Assembly: GCF_900141985.1 (NCBI RefSeq)
Contig: NZ_FQZK01000014.1
Location: forward strand, 105,319-169,318
Reading direction: 5' to 3'
Source of the DNA: Nocardiopsis flavescens
Lineage (GTDB): Bacteria > Actinomycetota > Actinomycetes > Streptosporangiales > Streptosporangiaceae
Length of the DNA: 64,000 nt
This document shows positions 46,950-56,029 of the stretch, piece by piece. Position 1 is the stretch's first letter. Every line of letters begins with the position of its first letter. The notes beneath the pieces were generated by a model. That model saw nothing but the letters and a program-made list of their open reading frames with translations. It was not told where the DNA came from and ran no database searches. A program made the translations under genes and the position numbers.

Positions 46950-48242
46950 ATGCCACGCCAACCTCTGGAGCTGGAACCCTTCCGCGGCCTGCGCTACACG
47001 CACGGAGACCTCGACCGGTTCATCGACGGGGGATTCGACCTCGCCCGTCTCCTGGCCCCGCCCTACGACGTCCCCGACGCCGAGGAGGCACGGGCGCTAC
47101 AGCGGTCCGACCCCTACAACGCCGCCCGCGTCACCCTCCCCTTCGAACTCGGCCGCGCCGACGCCGACGGCACCGGCGGGGGGATCCCCCGCCGCTACCG
47201 CACCGCCGCCGCGCTGCTGCACGACTGGATCGACACCGGCGCCCTGGCCCCCGACCCCCGGCCCGCCCTGTACGTGTACGAACAGGTCACCGGGGACGGC
47301 CGCCGCCAGCGCGGCCTGATCGGCGCCCTGCGCCTGCCCGAGGACGGCCGCGAGCCCGCCGTCCTGCCGCACGAGGACGTCGCCGACGCCCCCGTCCACG
47401 ACCGGTTCACCCTCATGGGGGCGGCCCGGGCCAACCTCGAACCCATCTTCCTGCTCTACCGCGGCGCGGGCGGGGCCGCCTCCGCCACCGCCGAGTCCGC
47501 CGCCGACCCGCCCCTGGTGGAGGCCCGCACCCGCGACGGCGCCGAGCACCGCCTGTGGGCGGTGACCGACCCCGCGGTCCACGCGCGGGTCGCCGCCGAC
47601 CTGGCCGGCCGCTCCGCCCTCATCGCCGACGGCCACCACCGCTACGCCGCCTACCGCCGCCTGCACGCCGCCCGCGACGCCCCCGGCTGGGCGTACGGTC
47701 TGGCGCTGCTCGTGGACAGCGACACCCACCCGCCCCGGCTGGGCGCCATCCACCGCGTACTGCCGGGCCTGCGCGCCGAGGACGCCGTCGCCGCCGCCCG
47801 CTCCGTCGCCGCGGTCGAGGCCCTGGACCGGGTGTCCGCACCCGACCTGGCCGCCGTGGAGGGGCCCGCCCTCCTGCTCGCCTCCCCCGACGGGGGCGCC
47901 CACCTGGTGCACGACTTCGACGAGGACGCCCTGGCCCGGGCCATGCCCGGCCGCTCCCCCCGGTGGCGGCACCTGCCCACCGCCGCGCTGCACGAACTGC
48001 TGCTGCCGCTGTACGGATTCCCCGAGGAGGCGGTGCGCATGGTCCACGACGACCCCGCCGAGGCGGTCGCCGCCGCCCACCACGAGAAGGGCACCGCGGT
48101 CATCGTGCCCGCCCTGGACGTCCACCTGGTCTACGCGATCGCCGCGCAGGGCGAACTCACCCCGCGCAAGTCGACCTCGTTCGGCCCCAAACCGCGCACC
48201 GGGCTGGTCATGCGCCTGCTGGACCCGCTCCCGCCGGGCTGA
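46950..48242 (+). CDS. DUF1015 family protein
   Basis: 430 residues from the ATG at 46950; TACCTT (46938-46943) six bases upstream suggests a leaderless internal promoter. FRGLRYTHGDLD, LLAPPYDVPD, DGHHRYAAYRRLH and a C-terminal KSTSFGPKPRTGLVMRLLD are DUF1015 marks. The family is widespread and often linked to serine metabolism genes but has no assigned reaction. Its last 35 bases overlap the 3' end of the convergent serine hydrolase gene. Confidence 0.88.
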   Translation: MPRQPLELEPFRGLRYTHGDLDRFIDGGFDLARLLAPPYDVPDAEEARALQRSDPYNAARVTLPFELGRADADGTGGGIPRRYRTAAALLHDWIDTGALAPDPRPALYVYEQVTGDGRRQRGLIGALRLPEDGREPAVLPHEDVADAPVHDRFTLMGAARANLEPIFLLYRGAGGAASATAESAADPPLVEARTRDGAEHRLWAVTDPAVHARVAADLAGRSALIADGHHRYAAYRRLHAARDAPGWAYGLALLVDSDTHPPRLGAIHRVLPGLRAEDAVAAARSVAAVEALDRVSAPDLAAVEGPALLLASPDGGAHLVHDFDEDALARAMPGRSPRWRHLPTAALHELLLPLYGFPEEAVRMVHDDPAEAVAAAHHEKGTAVIVPALDVHLVYAIAAQGELTPRKSTSFGPKPRTGLVMRLLDPLPPG

Positions 48243-49740
48243 CCCCCGTCTGCGGGCCCCGGCCGCGGGGTGCGGCCAGGGCCCGCAGGCGCACCGCCCA
48301 GACCACCGCGAGCGCCGCGGCGGCGACGACGAGCAGGACCACCACCGAGGGCACCGTGTACAGGGCCTGCACCCAGGTGGCGTCGCGGCCGCCCGCCGCC
48401 AGGCTGATCCACCGGTGCGGGAACAGCGCCGCGGCCACCACCGCGGCGGCGCCCGCGGCCCCGGCCGCCCGCCGCCACCTGCGGCCGTCCCCCGCCCACG
48501 CGCCGGCCCGGCGCACCCCGCGCACCGCACCGGCGACCACCGCCGCCGCCCCGGCCAGGCAGGCCAGGTCCAGCGCCAGCAGCCACGGCGCCGAAGACCC
48601 GACCGGCCCCCGCCCCTGCGCCAGGGCCACCAGGTCCCACAGCAGCGCGGAGGCGTCGCCCGCGCCCACGCCCGTGCCGGCCATCACCGCGATCCCCACC
48701 CCGCCGGGCAGCACCGCGTGGTGCGCGGTGTAGGTGAACTGGATGCCGCCGTGCACCAGCAGCGGCGCCTCCCCCTCGCCCTCCCGGACCGTCCAGCCCA
48801 AAGCCTGGTCGGCGGCGGGACCGTCACCGCCGAGCGGGGTGTGCGTGGCGGCGAGCACGTCCGCGGGCAGCCCGGGGGCGCCGTCCGCGGCACGGCCGCC
48901 GGTGCCCTGGGCGACGAGCCACCGCGCCATGTCGTGTGCCGTGGAGACCATGCCGCCGCTGCCGTTGAAGTACCCCGGCGGCTCCGGCAGGGCCGGGGCC
49001 GCCCCCAGCACGGGGACGTGGCCGCGGGCGACCCCGGCGGCGAACACGTCCGCCGCGGTGTCCACCGTGACCGTGTCGTGCATGCCCAGCGGGTCCAGCA
49101 CCCGCGCGCGCAGCACCCGGTCGAACGGCTCCCCCTCCAGCACCTCCACCATCCGGGCCGCGACCTGGTAGTTCGGGTTGTGGTAGTGCGAGGCCTCCCC
49201 CGGGTCGGCGACCATACGGGCGTCCGCCAGCCGGGCCACCGCCCCCTCCAGGTCGGCCGGGACCGGACCGCTCTTCTCCCGGAACCCCCGGTCGGACATG
49301 CCGGAGGTGTGCGTGAGCAGCTGCCGCACCGTGATCCGCGCACCGCGCGGGTCGTCCACGGCGAACTCCGGCAGGTGCTCGACCACCGGGTCGTCCAGGT
49401 CCAGCCTCCCCTCCCTCGCCAGGGACACCACCGCCAGCGCGGTGAACGCCTTGCTCACCGACGCCAGGCCCATGGGGGTGTCGGCCGTCATCGGCTCCCC
49501 GCGCGCGTCGGTCCCGTACCCGGCCGCCCGCACCACCCCGCTCCCCCGCGTCACGGCGACCGCCGCCCCGGGCAGCGGCGCTCCCTCCAGGTGGGAGCGC
49601 ACCCGTGCGTCCACCGCCGCGGCCGTGAGACCATCCACGGACGGGTCCGCGCCCGCCGCGGCGGGCCCCGCCCAGGACAGGAGCGGCAGCACCGCCGCCA
49701 GGACCGCCGCCGCGGCCCGCGCCCTCGTCTTCGTCACCAT
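48208..49740 (-). CDS. membrane-anchored beta-lactamase-family serine hydrolase
   Basis: 510 residues from the ATG at 49740. Signal peptide (about 1-29), class C-like beta-lactamase/esterase domain with the SxxK motif SVSK (about residue 94) and YHN (Tyr-x-Asn position), and HGG near the KTG site, then four hydrophobic segments at the C-terminus (about 385-490). Resembles penicillin-binding-protein-like D-aminopeptidases/esterases of actinobacteria. Acts outside the cell. Substrate unknown. Confidence 0.85.
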   Translation of the reverse strand: MVTKTRARAAAAVLAAVLPLLSWAGPAAAGADPSVDGLTAAAVDARVRSHLEGAPLPGAAVAVTRGSGVVRAAGYGTDARGEPMTADTPMGLASVSKAFTALAVVSLAREGRLDLDDPVVEHLPEFAVDDPRGARITVRQLLTHTSGMSDRGFREKSGPVPADLEGAVARLADARMVADPGEASHYHNPNYQVAARMVEVLEGEPFDRVLRARVLDPLGMHDTVTVDTAADVFAAGVARGHVPVLGAAPALPEPPGYFNGSGGMVSTAHDMARWLVAQGTGGRAADGAPGLPADVLAATHTPLGGDGPAADQALGWTVREGEGEAPLLVHGGIQFTYTAHHAVLPGGVGIAVMAGTGVGAGDASALLWDLVALAQGRGPVGSSAPWLLALDLACLAGAAAVVAGAVRGVRRAGAWAGDGRRWRRAAGAAGAAAVVAAALFPHRWISLAAGGRDATWVQALYTVPSVVVLLVVAAAALAVVWAVRLRALAAPRGRGPQTGVSPAGAGPAGA

Positions 49741-49835
49741 GGCCCCATGCTCCCGGCCGACCGCCCCGCGGCCCACCGTGCCGACCGCACGGTCGTACTG
49801 CGGTCCACCGCACCCCGGACGAGGAGACCAGCCCC

Positions 49836-50636
49836 ATGACCACCGCACCGGACCCCGCGCAGGACGCGCCGCGCACCCGGCGCTCCCTGGCCGCGGACCT
49901 GGCCGCCCTGGGGCTGCGCCGGGGCGACACCGTCCTGGTCCACTCCTCCCTCTCCGCCCTGGGCTGGGTGTGCGGCGGCGCGCAGGCCGCCGTCCAGGCC
50001 CTACAGGACGCCCTGGGCCCCTCCGGCACGCTGGTGGTGCCCGCCCAGACCATGGACAACAGCGAGCCCTCCGCCTGGCGCGACCCGCCCGTCCCCGCGG
50101 CCTGGTGGCCGACCATCCGCGACCACACCCCGGGGTTCGACCCGCTCACCACCCCCGGCGCCCGCATGGGCCGCATCGCCGAAGCCGTGCGCACCCTCCC
50201 GGGGGCGGTGCGCAGCCCGCACCCGCAGACCTCCTTCGCCGCCGCGGGCCCGCGGGCCCGCGCCCTCATGGAGCCCCACCCCCTCACCTGCCGCCTGGGC
50301 GAGGACTCACCGCTGGGACGCCTGGCGGACGCCCGCGTCCTCCTCCTGGGCACCGGCTACGACACCTGCACCGCCTTCCACCTCGCCGAGTACCGGGTCC
50401 CCGACCCCCGCACCGAACCGGTCGGCTGCGCGGTCTCCGCCCCGGGCGGCGCACGCGCCTGGGCGACCTTCACGGACACCGCCCTGGACTCCGGTGACTT
50501 CGCCGCCCTGGGCGAGGCCTTCGAGGCCACGGGAGCCGTCACCACCGGCACGGTCGGCTCGGCCGCGGCCCGGCTGTTCACGGTCGGCGGGGCCGTGGAC
50601 TTCGCCACCGCGTGGTTGACCGCCCACCGTTCCTGA
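49836..50636 (+). CDS. AAC(3)-family N-acetyltransferase
   Basis: 266 residues. LRRGDTVLVHSSLSALGWVCGG, GTLVVPAQTMDNSEP, HPQTSFAAAGPRA and LLGTGYDTCTAFHLAEY are typical of antibiotic N3'-acetyltransferases, which use acetyl-CoA to modify 2-deoxystreptamine aminoglycosides. Chromosomal copies in actinobacteria can be silent or act on other amines, so resistance is not implied. Divergent from the hydrolase gene, 95 bases away. Confidence 0.85.
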   Translation: MTTAPDPAQDAPRTRRSLAADLAALGLRRGDTVLVHSSLSALGWVCGGAQAAVQALQDALGPSGTLVVPAQTMDNSEPSAWRDPPVPAAWWPTIRDHTPGFDPLTTPGARMGRIAEAVRTLPGAVRSPHPQTSFAAAGPRARALMEPHPLTCRLGEDSPLGRLADARVLLLGTGYDTCTAFHLAEYRVPDPRTEPVGCAVSAPGGARAWATFTDTALDSGDFAALGEAFEATGAVTTGTVGSAAARLFTVGGAVDFATAWLTAHRS

Positions 50637-50894
50637 ACCGCCCGTCCCGGAACCACCCCCGGCCCGCTCGGCCCGCCCGGTTCCGAGACCGCCCACCGCC
50701 CCCGGCCCGTTCGGCCCCGCACCACCGCACCCCGGCCCACCCGGCCCCGCACCGTCCGGGCCCGACCCCGGGCCGGGGGCGCGCACGGTGCTGCGACGCA
50801 CCGCACACCCGGCGGGCGGGCCCGCGCCCGCGCCTCCCGGGGGCGGGTCATACCCTGGGTGACGTCCACCGCAGCCGTACGGAACGGGTCCGCC

Positions 50895-51902
50895 ATGTCC
50901 CTGCTCGCCGCCGAGCGCCCCCTGAGCACGATCCACGACGCGATGCTCCTGGACCTGGACGGGGTCGTCTACATCGGCCCGAACGCGGTGCCCGCCGCAC
51001 CGGAGGCCGTCGACAAGGCGCGGGCCGCGGGAGCCCGGGTGGCGTTCGTGACCAACAACGCGGGCCGCACCCCGGCCCGCATCGCCGAACACCTCACCCA
51101 GCTGGGCGTCAACGCCACCCCGCAGGACGTGGTGACCTCCGCCGAGGCCGCCGCCCGCCTGGTCTCGGAGCGCCACCCGCAGGGCTCGCAGGTCCTGGTG
51201 GTCGGGGACACCGGGCTGCGCCAGGCGGTGCGCCGCATGGGCCTGGTCCCGGTCACCGTCGCCGGCGACTCCGTGGTCGCCGTGGTGCAGGGCTACTCCC
51301 GCTCGATGAGCCGCGACCTCCTCGACCAGGGCAGCCTGGCCGTGTCCCGCGGTGCCCTGTACGTGGCCAGCAACGACGACGCGACCGCCCCCACCGAGTG
51401 GGGCGTCACCCCCGCCAACGGGTCCTTCGTGCGGGTGATCTCGCACGCCACCGGCGTCGAGCCGATCATCGCGGGCAAGCCCATGCGGCCCCTGCACGAG
51501 GAGGGCATGCGGCGCACGGGAGCGCGCGACCCGCTCATCGTCGGCGACCGGCTGGACACCGACATCGAGGGGGCGATCGTGCACGGCGCCGCGGGCCTGC
51601 TCGTGCTGTCGGGGGTGGCCACCCCGCAGGACGTGCTCGCCGCACCCGAGCACCGGCGCCCCAACTACCTGTCGTGGGACGTGTCGGGCATGAACGACAC
51701 CCACCCGGGCGTGGACCGGATCGACGGCGGTACCCGCTGCGGCGGCTGGACGGTGACCCGCACCGCCGACGGCCCGATCGCGGAGGGGTCCGGCGACCGC
51801 CTCGACGGCCTGCGCGCCCTGTGCACCGCCGTGTGGGAGGACCCCGAGACGGACCCTGCCGGCCCGGCCGCACGCGCCGCCCTGGCCGCGCTGGGCTGGT
51901 GA
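50895..51902 (+). CDS. HAD-IIA family phosphatase
   Basis: 335 residues from the ATG at 50895; a GTG at 50859 in frame is possible. LLDLDGVVYIG has the nucleophile Asp, FVTNNAG the second motif, AGKPMRPL the Lys, and VGDRLDTDIEGA the last acidic motif. Resembles Rv1692, a glycerol 3-phosphate phosphatase in the same mycobacterial neighbourhood. The C-terminal 60 residues are poorly conserved. The upstream 258 bases are C-rich with repeats of CGGCCC-type words but no gene. Confidence 0.9.
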   Translation: MSLLAAERPLSTIHDAMLLDLDGVVYIGPNAVPAAPEAVDKARAAGARVAFVTNNAGRTPARIAEHLTQLGVNATPQDVVTSAEAAARLVSERHPQGSQVLVVGDTGLRQAVRRMGLVPVTVAGDSVVAVVQGYSRSMSRDLLDQGSLAVSRGALYVASNDDATAPTEWGVTPANGSFVRVISHATGVEPIIAGKPMRPLHEEGMRRTGARDPLIVGDRLDTDIEGAIVHGAAGLLVLSGVATPQDVLAAPEHRRPNYLSWDVSGMNDTHPGVDRIDGGTRCGGWTVTRTADGPIAEGSGDRLDGLRALCTAVWEDPETDPAGPAARAALAALGW

Positions 51903-51950
51903 CCCCGGCCGCGGCATCGCCCAGCCGGGCCTGAACGCCCGCCCGTACGG

Positions 51951-51982
51951 CGACCGCCGTCCCGGGTCCGGGGCGGCGGTCG
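51951..51982 (+). terminator. terminator after HAD gene
   Basis: CGACCGCCGTCCC pairs with GGGGCGGCGGTCG (one G-T wobble), 48 bases after the stop. Confidence 0.65.
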
Positions 51983-52336
51983 GCACTTTCGCCGCACCGG
52001 GGGCACACGGACGCGGACCCGCCTGCGCCGGAACACCGCACGATGCCGCCCGCACCGGTCCCGGAACAGGCCTCTCCAGCCGCCTCCCGGACCGCAAGGC
52101 ACCCCGCAACGGCCACTCCCGAACCGGAACACCCCCGGGCCCCGCCCGCACCCGCCCGGAAACGGCGGTCGCCACCTCCCCGGAGCCGAGGGCAGGCGGC
52201 GGCGGACACCCCCGCCCGGGAACAGGACCCACCCGCGCCCCGGCCCTACCGAGGACACCGAACACCGCGCGCGCCGCGCCGGCCGCGCCCCGCCGCACCC
52301 GCCACAGCGCCGCCCGCACCGGGTCGGGGAGGGCCC
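51983..52336. other. gene-free C-rich stretch
   Basis: 354 bases with strong C over G excess on the plus strand and repeated short words built on CCGGAACA. No ORF with start signals, no hairpin array, and no recognisable RNA. Read from the other side it follows the SSB-like gene. Confidence 0.4.
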
Positions 52337-52846
52337 TCACCGCCCGCTCCCCCGGCCGGCCCCGGGGCCCGCGGCGGGCACCGCGCCCGCGTCCCGGTCC
52401 TCGGCGGGAGGCGGCCCGGACGCCGGGCGGGCCCGGCGCACCAGCGCCGCCGTGCACGCCTCCACCTCGTACATGCTGCGCACGTCGCCCCGCCCGTGCC
52501 ACACCCGTCGGCGCAGCGCCCCCGTCACCTGCACGACGTCGCCCAGCCGCCACTGCCCCACCTGCGGATGCAGCCCGGTGTCGAAGCCGACGCAGTACAC
52601 GGCGTCGGAGCGCCGTGCCGCCCCCTCCCTGGGCGGCCGGCCCACGCACATCCGCCAGGCGGCCAGCCGACCGCCGGACGCCGTCTCCCGGAACACCGGC
52701 TCGGCGGTGACCCGCCCCACCAGCAGCACCTCGTTGCGGTGCCCCTCCTCGCCCCCGCCCCCGGGCGGCCTCCCCCGCGGCGCCTCCCCGGAGGCACCCG
52801 CGCCCCCCGTGTCCGCCGCCGCGCCCCGCACACCGTTCTCCCCCAT
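52337..52846 (-). CDS. SSB-like OB-fold protein
   Basis: 169 residues from the ATG at 52846 (GGAAGGGA six bases upstream). An N-terminal glycine/proline-rich linker (1-45) precedes an OB-fold resembling single-stranded DNA-binding protein: NEVLLVGRVTAEPVFRET, GGRLAAWRMCVGR, and DVVQVTGALRRRVW. The C-terminus is AGRGSGR and lacks the acidic DDDIPF tip of housekeeping SSB, so it is a paralogue that probably does not recruit repair partners the same way. Divergent from an MBL gene. Confidence 0.75.
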   Translation of the reverse strand: MGENGVRGAAADTGGAGASGEAPRGRPPGGGGEEGHRNEVLLVGRVTAEPVFRETASGGRLAAWRMCVGRPPREGAARRSDAVYCVGFDTGLHPQVGQWRLGDVVQVTGALRRRVWHGRGDVRSMYEVEACTAALVRRARPASGPPPAEDRDAGAVPAAGPGAGRGSGR

Positions 52847-53073
52847 GCGTCGTCCCTTCCGAAGACTCCGTGGACCGGCCCGCACCCACGGGCGGCACGA
52901 CGGCCGGTCGCGCGTGCCCCCGATTTCAGGATCACCGCCTCCGGCCGGCGGCGGAAGGGCCGGCCCGAACCTGTGGATAACCGCCCCGGTCCGGCCCCGG
53001 GCCCCGCGGGTGTCCTAGAGTCGGATTCGGATGCGGTTCCTCCCGGAACCCGCGACGACCACAGGGAACAGGG

Positions 53074-54087
53074 GTGACCGCCGTGCACGACGACGTGGAC
53101 GTGAGCCGCCCGCCCGAGGGGATCACCCCCCTGGGCGACGACATCTTCGCCATCGACACGATGCTCGCCGGCTACCCCGGTATCGTGTCCAGCTACCTCA
53201 TCCGCACCGAGCGCCCCTGCATCATCGAGGTCGGCACCGCCGGCTCGGCACGGGTCCTGCACGACGCCGTCCTCGCCCTGGGCCTGTCCCCGGCCGACCT
53301 GGCCACCATCGTCGTCACCCACATCCACCTCGACCACGCGGGCGGCACCGGCGACATGGCCGCCCTCTTCCCCAACGCCGAGATCGTCGTGCACGAGCGC
53401 GGCGCCCGCCACCTCGCCGACCCCGGCCGCCTCATGCGCAGCGCCGCCATGGTCTGGGGCGACCGCCTCGACACCCTCTTCGGACGGATGCACCCCACCG
53501 AGGCGCGGCGCATCCGCTCCGTCGGCCGGACCGGCGAGATCGACCTGGGCGGCGGCCGCACGCTCTCCACCCACTACGCCCCCGGGCACGCCAAGCACCA
53601 CATGGGCCTGGTCGACTCCCTCACCGGCGACCTGTACGTGGGCGACGCCCTGGGCGTCTACAACCAGCTCACCGGGGACATCCGCCCGGCCACCCCGCCG
53701 CCGGACTTCGACCTCCCCGCGTGCCTGGACACCCTGCGGCTGTTCTCCGACATCGGCGCCCAACGCCTGATGTTCTCCCACTTCGGGGCGGTCGGGGACG
53801 TCGCCGAGACCATCGACCGCGCCGAGGCCGAGCTGCACCTGTGGGTGGACACGGTCCGCGCCTCACACGGCTCCACCGGCGACCTCGACCACGCCATCGC
53901 CATGGTCCGTGACAAGGTCGTCAGCCGCTACCGGCCGCTGCCCCCGGACGCCTCACCCGAGGCCGCCGCCGTCCTGGACACCCTCAGCGGGGCCGAGGCC
54001 AACGTGTCGGGCATCGTGCACTGGCTCGACCGGCTCGAACAGGAGCGCGCCGAGGCCGCCCGGCAGGAGGACGAGAACCGGGCGTGA
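53074..54087 (+). CDS. metallo-beta-lactamase-fold hydrolase
   Basis: 337 residues from the GTG at 53074. THIHLDHAGG (about 82-91) is the HxHxDH metal motif; YAPGHAKHHMGL and YVGDALG supply further ligands, and FSHFG the last His. Domain ends near residue 250, followed by a helical C-terminal part. Possibly glyoxalase II-like or a lactonase; substrate cannot be read. Convergent with the peptidase gene. Confidence 0.88.
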   Translation: MTAVHDDVDVSRPPEGITPLGDDIFAIDTMLAGYPGIVSSYLIRTERPCIIEVGTAGSARVLHDAVLALGLSPADLATIVVTHIHLDHAGGTGDMAALFPNAEIVVHERGARHLADPGRLMRSAAMVWGDRLDTLFGRMHPTEARRIRSVGRTGEIDLGGGRTLSTHYAPGHAKHHMGLVDSLTGDLYVGDALGVYNQLTGDIRPATPPPDFDLPACLDTLRLFSDIGAQRLMFSHFGAVGDVAETIDRAEAELHLWVDTVRASHGSTGDLDHAIAMVRDKVVSRYRPLPPDASPEAAAVLDTLSGAEANVSGIVHWLDRLEQERAEAARQEDENRA

Positions 54088-54127
54088 GGGCACCGCCGCC
54101 CTCCCGCGCTCCCCGCGCACGGGAACG

Positions 54128-54158
54128 CCGGGGGGTGGCGGTGCGCACCACCCCCCGG
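54128..54158. terminator. hairpin between convergent genes
   Basis: CCGGGGGGTGG (54128-54138) and its complement (54148-54158) form a perfect 11-base stem with a 9-base loop between the MBL and peptidase genes. Confidence 0.75.
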
Positions 54159-54202
54159 CGCCGGGAGGGACGGACCCCCTCGCCCGGGCACGGGGCCGCG
54201 GA

Positions 54203-55732
54203 CTACCGGCAGGAGACGTCCTGTTCCGGGAACTCCCCGTCCACCAGGTAGCGCGTGGTCACGTCCCACGCGCACTCGTTGTCTCCGTAGACATAGACGC
54301 CGTGGCCGTTGGCGTCGACGCTCACCAGCCGCGAGCGCTCCCCGAACCTCTCGTCCAGGGCCACCCCGCCGCTGTAGGGGGTGCCGGCGTCGCGGAGGTT
54401 CTGCAGGATCAGCACGTTCTCCGGGCCGCGGCCGGTGATCTCCACCGGCGGCTCCGACGGCTCGTGGTGCCAGAAGGCGCAGGGCATGACGTTCGCCGTC
54501 GCCGCACCCAGGAGCGGGTACCGCTCGCGGTCCTCGGCGACCGCGCTCCGGTAGTCGGCCACATCCGCGGGCCAGTCGCTGTCCGCACAGGTCACGGCCA
54601 GGAACGACGACCAGGCGTTGTCGGCGGGCGCCGGCTCCCCGGCGCCCGAGGCGGGCACGGGCCCCCCGGCCGCCTCCTCCTGCGGGAGCCGCGGGGCCTG
54701 CCCGGGGGCGGGGTCGTGCACGGACTGCCACATCTGCGCGGCGGTCGTGTAGTTGGCCTCCCCGTACAGCCCGATGAACGTGTAGAAGCGGAAGTGGCGT
54801 CCGTCGAAGCCCTCCATCGGCTCCGCGTCGAGCCTCTCCGCGATCTCGAAGTACGTCTCCCGCACCTCCCCGGGGGTGGCCCCCAGCCCGTAGGTGTCGT
54901 GGCGCTGCGCCGCCCACGCGGCGAAGTCGGGGAACGCCTCCTCCGCGCCCCGGCCGAAGGCGCGCACGCCCTCGGAGCCCAGGTAGGTGTCCCCGACGTT
55001 GCTGTCCAGCACGATCCGGTCCGAGCGCCCGGGGAACAGGGAGGTGTAGGCGGCGCCCAGCGCCGACCCGTAGGACACCCCGAAGTAGCTGATCTCCTCC
55101 TCGCCCAGCGCGGCCCGGACGCGGTCCATGTCACGGGCCGTGTTCGCCGTCGACAGGTGCGGAAGCAGCCCGGCCCCGTCGTTCCCGGCGCACTGGGCGG
55201 CGACCGCCTCGGCGATCCCGGCCTGCGCGACGACCGCGTCGTCGTCGACGGCGTACGGGGGAACGTTGCCGATGTAGTCCTGGTCCGTCGTGAAACCACA
55301 GCTCACCGGCGAGGAGCGGCCGACTCCACGGGGGTCCATGCCGATGAGGTCGTAGCTGTTCAGGACGCTCCCGGGAATCCCCAGGGACACCAGGTCGGCG
55401 GGCATCCCCAGCCCGCTGCTCCCCGGGCCGCCGGGATTGAGCAGCAGGACGCCGCGCCGCTCGCCGGGCGCCGCCGAGGACAGGCGCGACACCATGATCT
55501 CGATCTCCGCGCCGTCCGGGTCGCCGTAGTCCAGCGGCACCGCGAGGGTGGAGCACTCCAGGGCGGTCGACCCGGTGGCAACGTCCTCGGGACACGGACC
55601 CCACTCCAAGCCCGGCCCCGGTTCCGCGCCCCGGTCGTCCGCGGTGACCGGTGCCGCCGCGACCAGCGACCCCGCCAGGGCGGCGCCCGCCAGCAACGGC
55701 AGGCTCCGGCCCGCCCGCCATCCTCGTCCCAT
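54203..55732 (-). CDS. secreted alpha/beta hydrolase (tripeptidyl aminopeptidase-like)
   Basis: 509 residues from the ATG at 55732 (AGGAGG six bases upstream). Signal peptide (about 1-32, ending VTADD). LLLNPGGPGSSG is the oxyanion region, GVSYG (Ser about 220) the nucleophile elbow, DLIGMDPRGVGRS an upstream family mark, and NGHGVY holds the catalytic His near the C-terminus, in the TAP-like domain. Cysteine pairs fit an extracellular enzyme. Related to SlpD/SlpE-type proteases of Streptomyces. Confidence 0.9.
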   Translation of the reverse strand: MGRGWRAGRSLPLLAGAALAGSLVAAAPVTADDRGAEPGPGLEWGPCPEDVATGSTALECSTLAVPLDYGDPDGAEIEIMVSRLSSAAPGERRGVLLLNPGGPGSSGLGMPADLVSLGIPGSVLNSYDLIGMDPRGVGRSSPVSCGFTTDQDYIGNVPPYAVDDDAVVAQAGIAEAVAAQCAGNDGAGLLPHLSTANTARDMDRVRAALGEEEISYFGVSYGSALGAAYTSLFPGRSDRIVLDSNVGDTYLGSEGVRAFGRGAEEAFPDFAAWAAQRHDTYGLGATPGEVRETYFEIAERLDAEPMEGFDGRHFRFYTFIGLYGEANYTTAAQMWQSVHDPAPGQAPRLPQEEAAGGPVPASGAGEPAPADNAWSSFLAVTCADSDWPADVADYRSAVAEDRERYPLLGAATANVMPCAFWHHEPSEPPVEITGRGPENVLILQNLRDAGTPYSGGVALDERFGERSRLVSVDANGHGVYVYGDNECAWDVTTRYLVDGEFPEQDVSCR

Positions 55733-56029
55733 GTCCGACCTCCTGAGTACCCGGTTGTGCTCCGGCCCGGCGCCCGCCCCTCGGGGGCGTCCGCATCCGC
55801 CGGCGACGACACGCCCCAGACTGCCGTCACCCCGCGGACGCGGACAGTGACGGCACGTCATGGACCGGGACCGGGAAAAGTCACGGGACAACGGTGACAC
55901 CGCCTCACTGCCCAAGGTGAACGCCCTGTTCGGCGCCCCGGAAAAGCACGGGCACGGGCGGAACGCCGGCCCCCGGGGGCGCCGGGAAAACCCGGTGCGA
56001 ACGTGATCGGGGCCACCTAAGCTCACCGC

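Noticed and set aside
50640..50830. C-rich tandem words upstream of the HAD gene as a regulatory array
   Set aside because: Units are short, irregular and compositionally expected; no consistent period.
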